From: Dirofilaria immitis
Taxonomy: Eukaryota; Nematoda; Chromadorea; Rhabditida; Onchocercidae
Direction of reading: 5' to 3'
Assembly: GCA_024305405.1 (NCBI GenBank)
Contig: JAKNDB010000075.1
Span: forward strand, 1,257,501-1,321,500
DNA length: 64,000 nt
In this document: positions 62,431-64,000 of the stretch, one piece after another
Position numbering within the stretch: the stretch's first letter is position 1
Layout: the number at the start of each line of letters is the position of its first letter
Position numbers and translations under genes: made by a program
The notes under the pieces: model-generated
Databases searched by the model: none
The model's input: the letters and a program-made list of their open reading frames with translations, nothing else
What the model was told of the DNA's origin: nothing

Positions 62431-63200
62431 TATTGAACGAATGATTTTTTGTTGTTTTTTTTTTGTTTTTAAAATTTAAAGAAAAAAATGAATTTTAAAT
62501 TTTATTAGCAAAAAGAAAAAATTATCCCATTATATTTATATATATATTTATTTAAAAAAAAAAGACAATTTTAATTTATTTCATTTGTTTTACCTTTTTA
62601 TTGACGACCTATTTCAAATTGTAATGGATGTTTTATTTAAATTTAAATTTTTCTCTTTTTGTTCTCTTCGAAAATCATTTTACATATTATAAATATACAA
62701 TAAATACATATATTATCATTTTATTTTTTCTTTTTTTTTTCATTTAATCTTTTATCAATCATTTACATTCATACTTTGACCTTTTCATGGGACGATCAAA
62801 TAATTTAAATTGATAATTAAAAAAGAAATTAATATTATAAATTAATTTCAAATAATAATAATAATAATAATATTTGAATAATATGTATATTATATAATAT
62901 TTAAAATTTTGTTTAAAATATAAAAATTAAATAATTTTAAATTTTTAATTAAATTAAATTAAACTTTTTAGTAATTTAAGTGAAAAATTTTCAAAAAAAA
63001 AAATTAATTATCAATTTAAACTTACGAAATGATCAGTAATGATATATGATAATAAATGATCATTGTAATCTTTGTTAACTTTTCGTCTATTTTACGTAAA
63101 CGTAAAAATACGTCAAATTTTCAATTATAATGTTTATTGTTGAGAAGGGGAAAAAAAGGGTTGAAAAGTATTGAAAAATATTTTCTTTATTTTTTTTTAG

Positions 63201-63627
63201 ATACGTGAGCATCGCTGCGACTTGTTACAACGTAGCGTTTCTACCGGTGTATTGGAACGTAGCACGTCACCAGACGCAGATCGTAGCTCAGTACCAGCTC
63301 GTATACAAACATCCTATACATTGGTAGCACGAAGTCCGGATACTATCATAGGTGGTTTTAGCTATGGTAATAATAATACTATACCTGCAACTGCTTTAAC
63401 ATCATTTCCACCACCTTCAGTACCTGCACCTCTTTCACGAATGTTATTTTCACAATTTTTTGGTACACCAACTGCATCTGCAGCGGTTGCTGCAACAGCT
63501 GCTGCTACTGTACCATCAACATCTACCGCACTAAAAGATACCGTACTGGATTTATCCAATCCGTTACCAAATAAGCAACAATTGCATCAACAACAATTCC
63601 TACCAATACCTACTATTCCACAACAAT
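63201..63627 (+). CDS. sem-4: SALL exon 6: end of degenerate finger and Ser/Ala/Pro-rich linker
   Basis: Acceptor TTTTTTTTAG ends at 63200 and a GTAAGT donor lies at 63628, leaving phase 1. The exon opens IREHRCDLLQRS. With Cys232 and Cys235, His248 and Cys250 give C-X2-C-X12-H-X1-C, a spacing too short for an ordinary fourth ligand, so this finger may be degenerate. A long disordered linker follows: Ser/Thr-rich, with an Ala-rich stretch (ASAAVAATAAAT) and VLDLSNPLPN, a second DLS motif reminiscent of corepressor-binding peptides. The end is Gln-rich. Low-complexity linkers between finger groups are usual for SALL proteins. The ORF continues past the donor to a stop, but phase and the following exon support splicing here. 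Confidence 0.9.
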
Positions 63628-63752
63628 GTAAGTTTATTAATTTTAAATTTCATCTCGAGATTATCATATCATCTCTTATCAAATTGCTTATTTTTCTTGC
63701 TTGATTATATTTATCATTTTAATAATAATTTATCATTCTTTTTTTTTTGCAG
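63628..63752 (+). other. Intron 6, 125 bp
   Basis: Shortest intron of the gene, donor GTAAGT, acceptor TTTTTTGCAG. Phase 1 on both sides, which joins PQQ to FIRPPF. Confidence 0.88.
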
Positions 63753-64000
63753 TTATCAGGCCACCTTTTAATTTTGGTCAATTTGCCGCAGCCGCAGCAG
63801 CATCATTACGTCCTGCTCCGCATCCGGATTTATTCCTCAACGGTCCATCATCAACACCATTACTAAACAATGATGATGATTGGGAAGCATTGATGGAAGT
63901 AAGTACAACAGATGAATCCGAAAAATACGAGCATTAGTTGGTGATAAGGCATTACCAACAACGGATCCTAATCAATGCTTACTATGCAGACGGGTACTAT
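63753..64000 (+). CDS. sem-4: SALL exon 7 (partial): poly-Ala segment and entry to first double zinc finger; one-base frameshift
   Basis: Acceptor TTTTTTGCAG ends at 63752. Two bases join the last T of exon 6 to give Phe, then IRPPFNFGQF, a run of six Ala, and DDDWEALMEVSTTDESEK. The frame then meets TAG at 63935-63937. From the next frame the sequence reads IRALVGDK, then DPNQCLLCRRVL up to the window edge, a very close match to the SALL sequence before the first paired C2H2 fingers (consensus DPNQC..C.RVL). The switch is at the A5 run 63921-63925, where one more A makes a single frame. The GTAAGT at 63899-63904 would, if used as a donor, remove conserved sequence, so I did not use it. Truncated by the end of the window. 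Confidence 0.88.

Larger units (their letters stand above)
60763..63200 (+). other. Intron 5
   Basis: 2,438 bp, donor GTGAGT, acceptor TTTTTTTTAG. It holds a TG/TATG microsatellite, an ATT microsatellite and a diverged tandem array at 61990-62430. The 162-codon ORF near its start is Cys/Tyr-rich microsatellite translation. Confidence 0.85.
23209..64000 (+). other. sem-4: Spalt/SALL-family transcription factor gene (5' part, at least 7 coding exons)
   Basis: Spans the leader, seven coding exons and six introns; the 3' end lies beyond the window. Spalt proteins are nuclear zinc-finger regulators, usually repressors, that control neuronal, muscle and other cell fates. The call rests on the order of SALL landmarks: the N-terminal RRKQAKPQ motif, one C2HC finger ending EHKKNC, a PIDLS motif, a Q-rich segment, and the run-in DPNQC..CRRVL that opens the first double C2H2 finger. 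Splice phases agree between neighbouring exons, except that exons 3 and 7 are each one base short. About 469 codons are visible if both missing bases are counted. The symbol is the nematode name and is provisional; sall or spalt would be equally apt if the host is another animal. The family call is strong, the ortholog and species calls are not. Confidence 0.9.

Noticed and set aside
63899..63912. GTAAGTACAACAG read as a 13-bp intron that might repair the exon 7 frame
   Set aside because: Too short to be spliced, and removing it deletes EVSTT, which fits the expected protein; a missing A is simpler.
1..64000. tRNA, rRNA, CRISPR array or intact transposon
   Set aside because: No cloverleaf with T-loop GTTCGA context, no rRNA-like block, no direct-repeat/spacer pattern and no transposase ORF with terminal inverted repeats was seen. 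A covariance-model or repeat-library search would be needed to exclude small or decayed ones.

Overview
The window looks like animal nuclear DNA. It is very AT-rich, dense in microsatellites and short tandem duplications, and holds one recognisable gene split by GT-AG introns. That gene is a Spalt/SALL (sal-like; nematode sem-4 type) zinc-finger transcription factor on the + strand. Its 5' end is at about 23.2-23.6 kb, and it runs off the right edge inside the first residues of its paired C2H2 fingers. An ecdysozoan, possibly a nematode, is my best guess. The reasons are the base composition, a possible TTTCAG leader acceptor, and a stray 15-base match to the 5' part of nematode SL1. The sequence alone does not prove this.

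Layout. Bases 1-22.7 kb contain no gene I can support, only AT-rich DNA with tandem arrays (periods 28-180 bp elsewhere in the window, here 60 and 155 bp among others), GAT/ATT/TG/CT microsatellites and a few islands of higher complexity. Those islands are a P450-like scrap at 7.49 kb, a GC-richer patch at 15.3 kb and a 200-bp patch at 21.0 kb. A plausible promoter and leader lie at 22.7-23.5 kb. Coding exon 1 (23486-23591) carries RRKQAKPQ, the SALL N-terminal NuRD-recruiting motif. A 30-kb intron 1 follows (23592-53672), almost wholly repeats and AT-rich sequence. It includes one TATA-plus-splice-donor candidate at 30.5 kb that could be an internal promoter and alternative leader exon.

Exons 2-7 (53673-64000) encode the SALL N-terminal C2HC finger, a PxDLS-type CtBP motif, a Q-rich start and Gly tract, a C2H2 finger followed by a degenerate C2HC finger, an Ala/Ser/Pro-rich linker, and the conserved run-in DPNQC..CRRVL to the first double zinc finger. 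All exon junctions agree in phase apart from two one-base discrepancies. Exon 3 and exon 7 each need one extra A in an A5 run to stay in frame. I read these as homopolymer deletions in the assembly rather than a broken gene, but reads or cDNA must decide.

No rRNA, tRNA, CRISPR, intact transposon or bacterial-type operon was seen. The most useful leads are the two matched A5 frameshifts, the 30-kb intron with its candidate internal promoter, the competing hairpins in intron 3, the 53-codon minus-strand ORF at 21 kb, and a dispersed TACNGTA palindrome.
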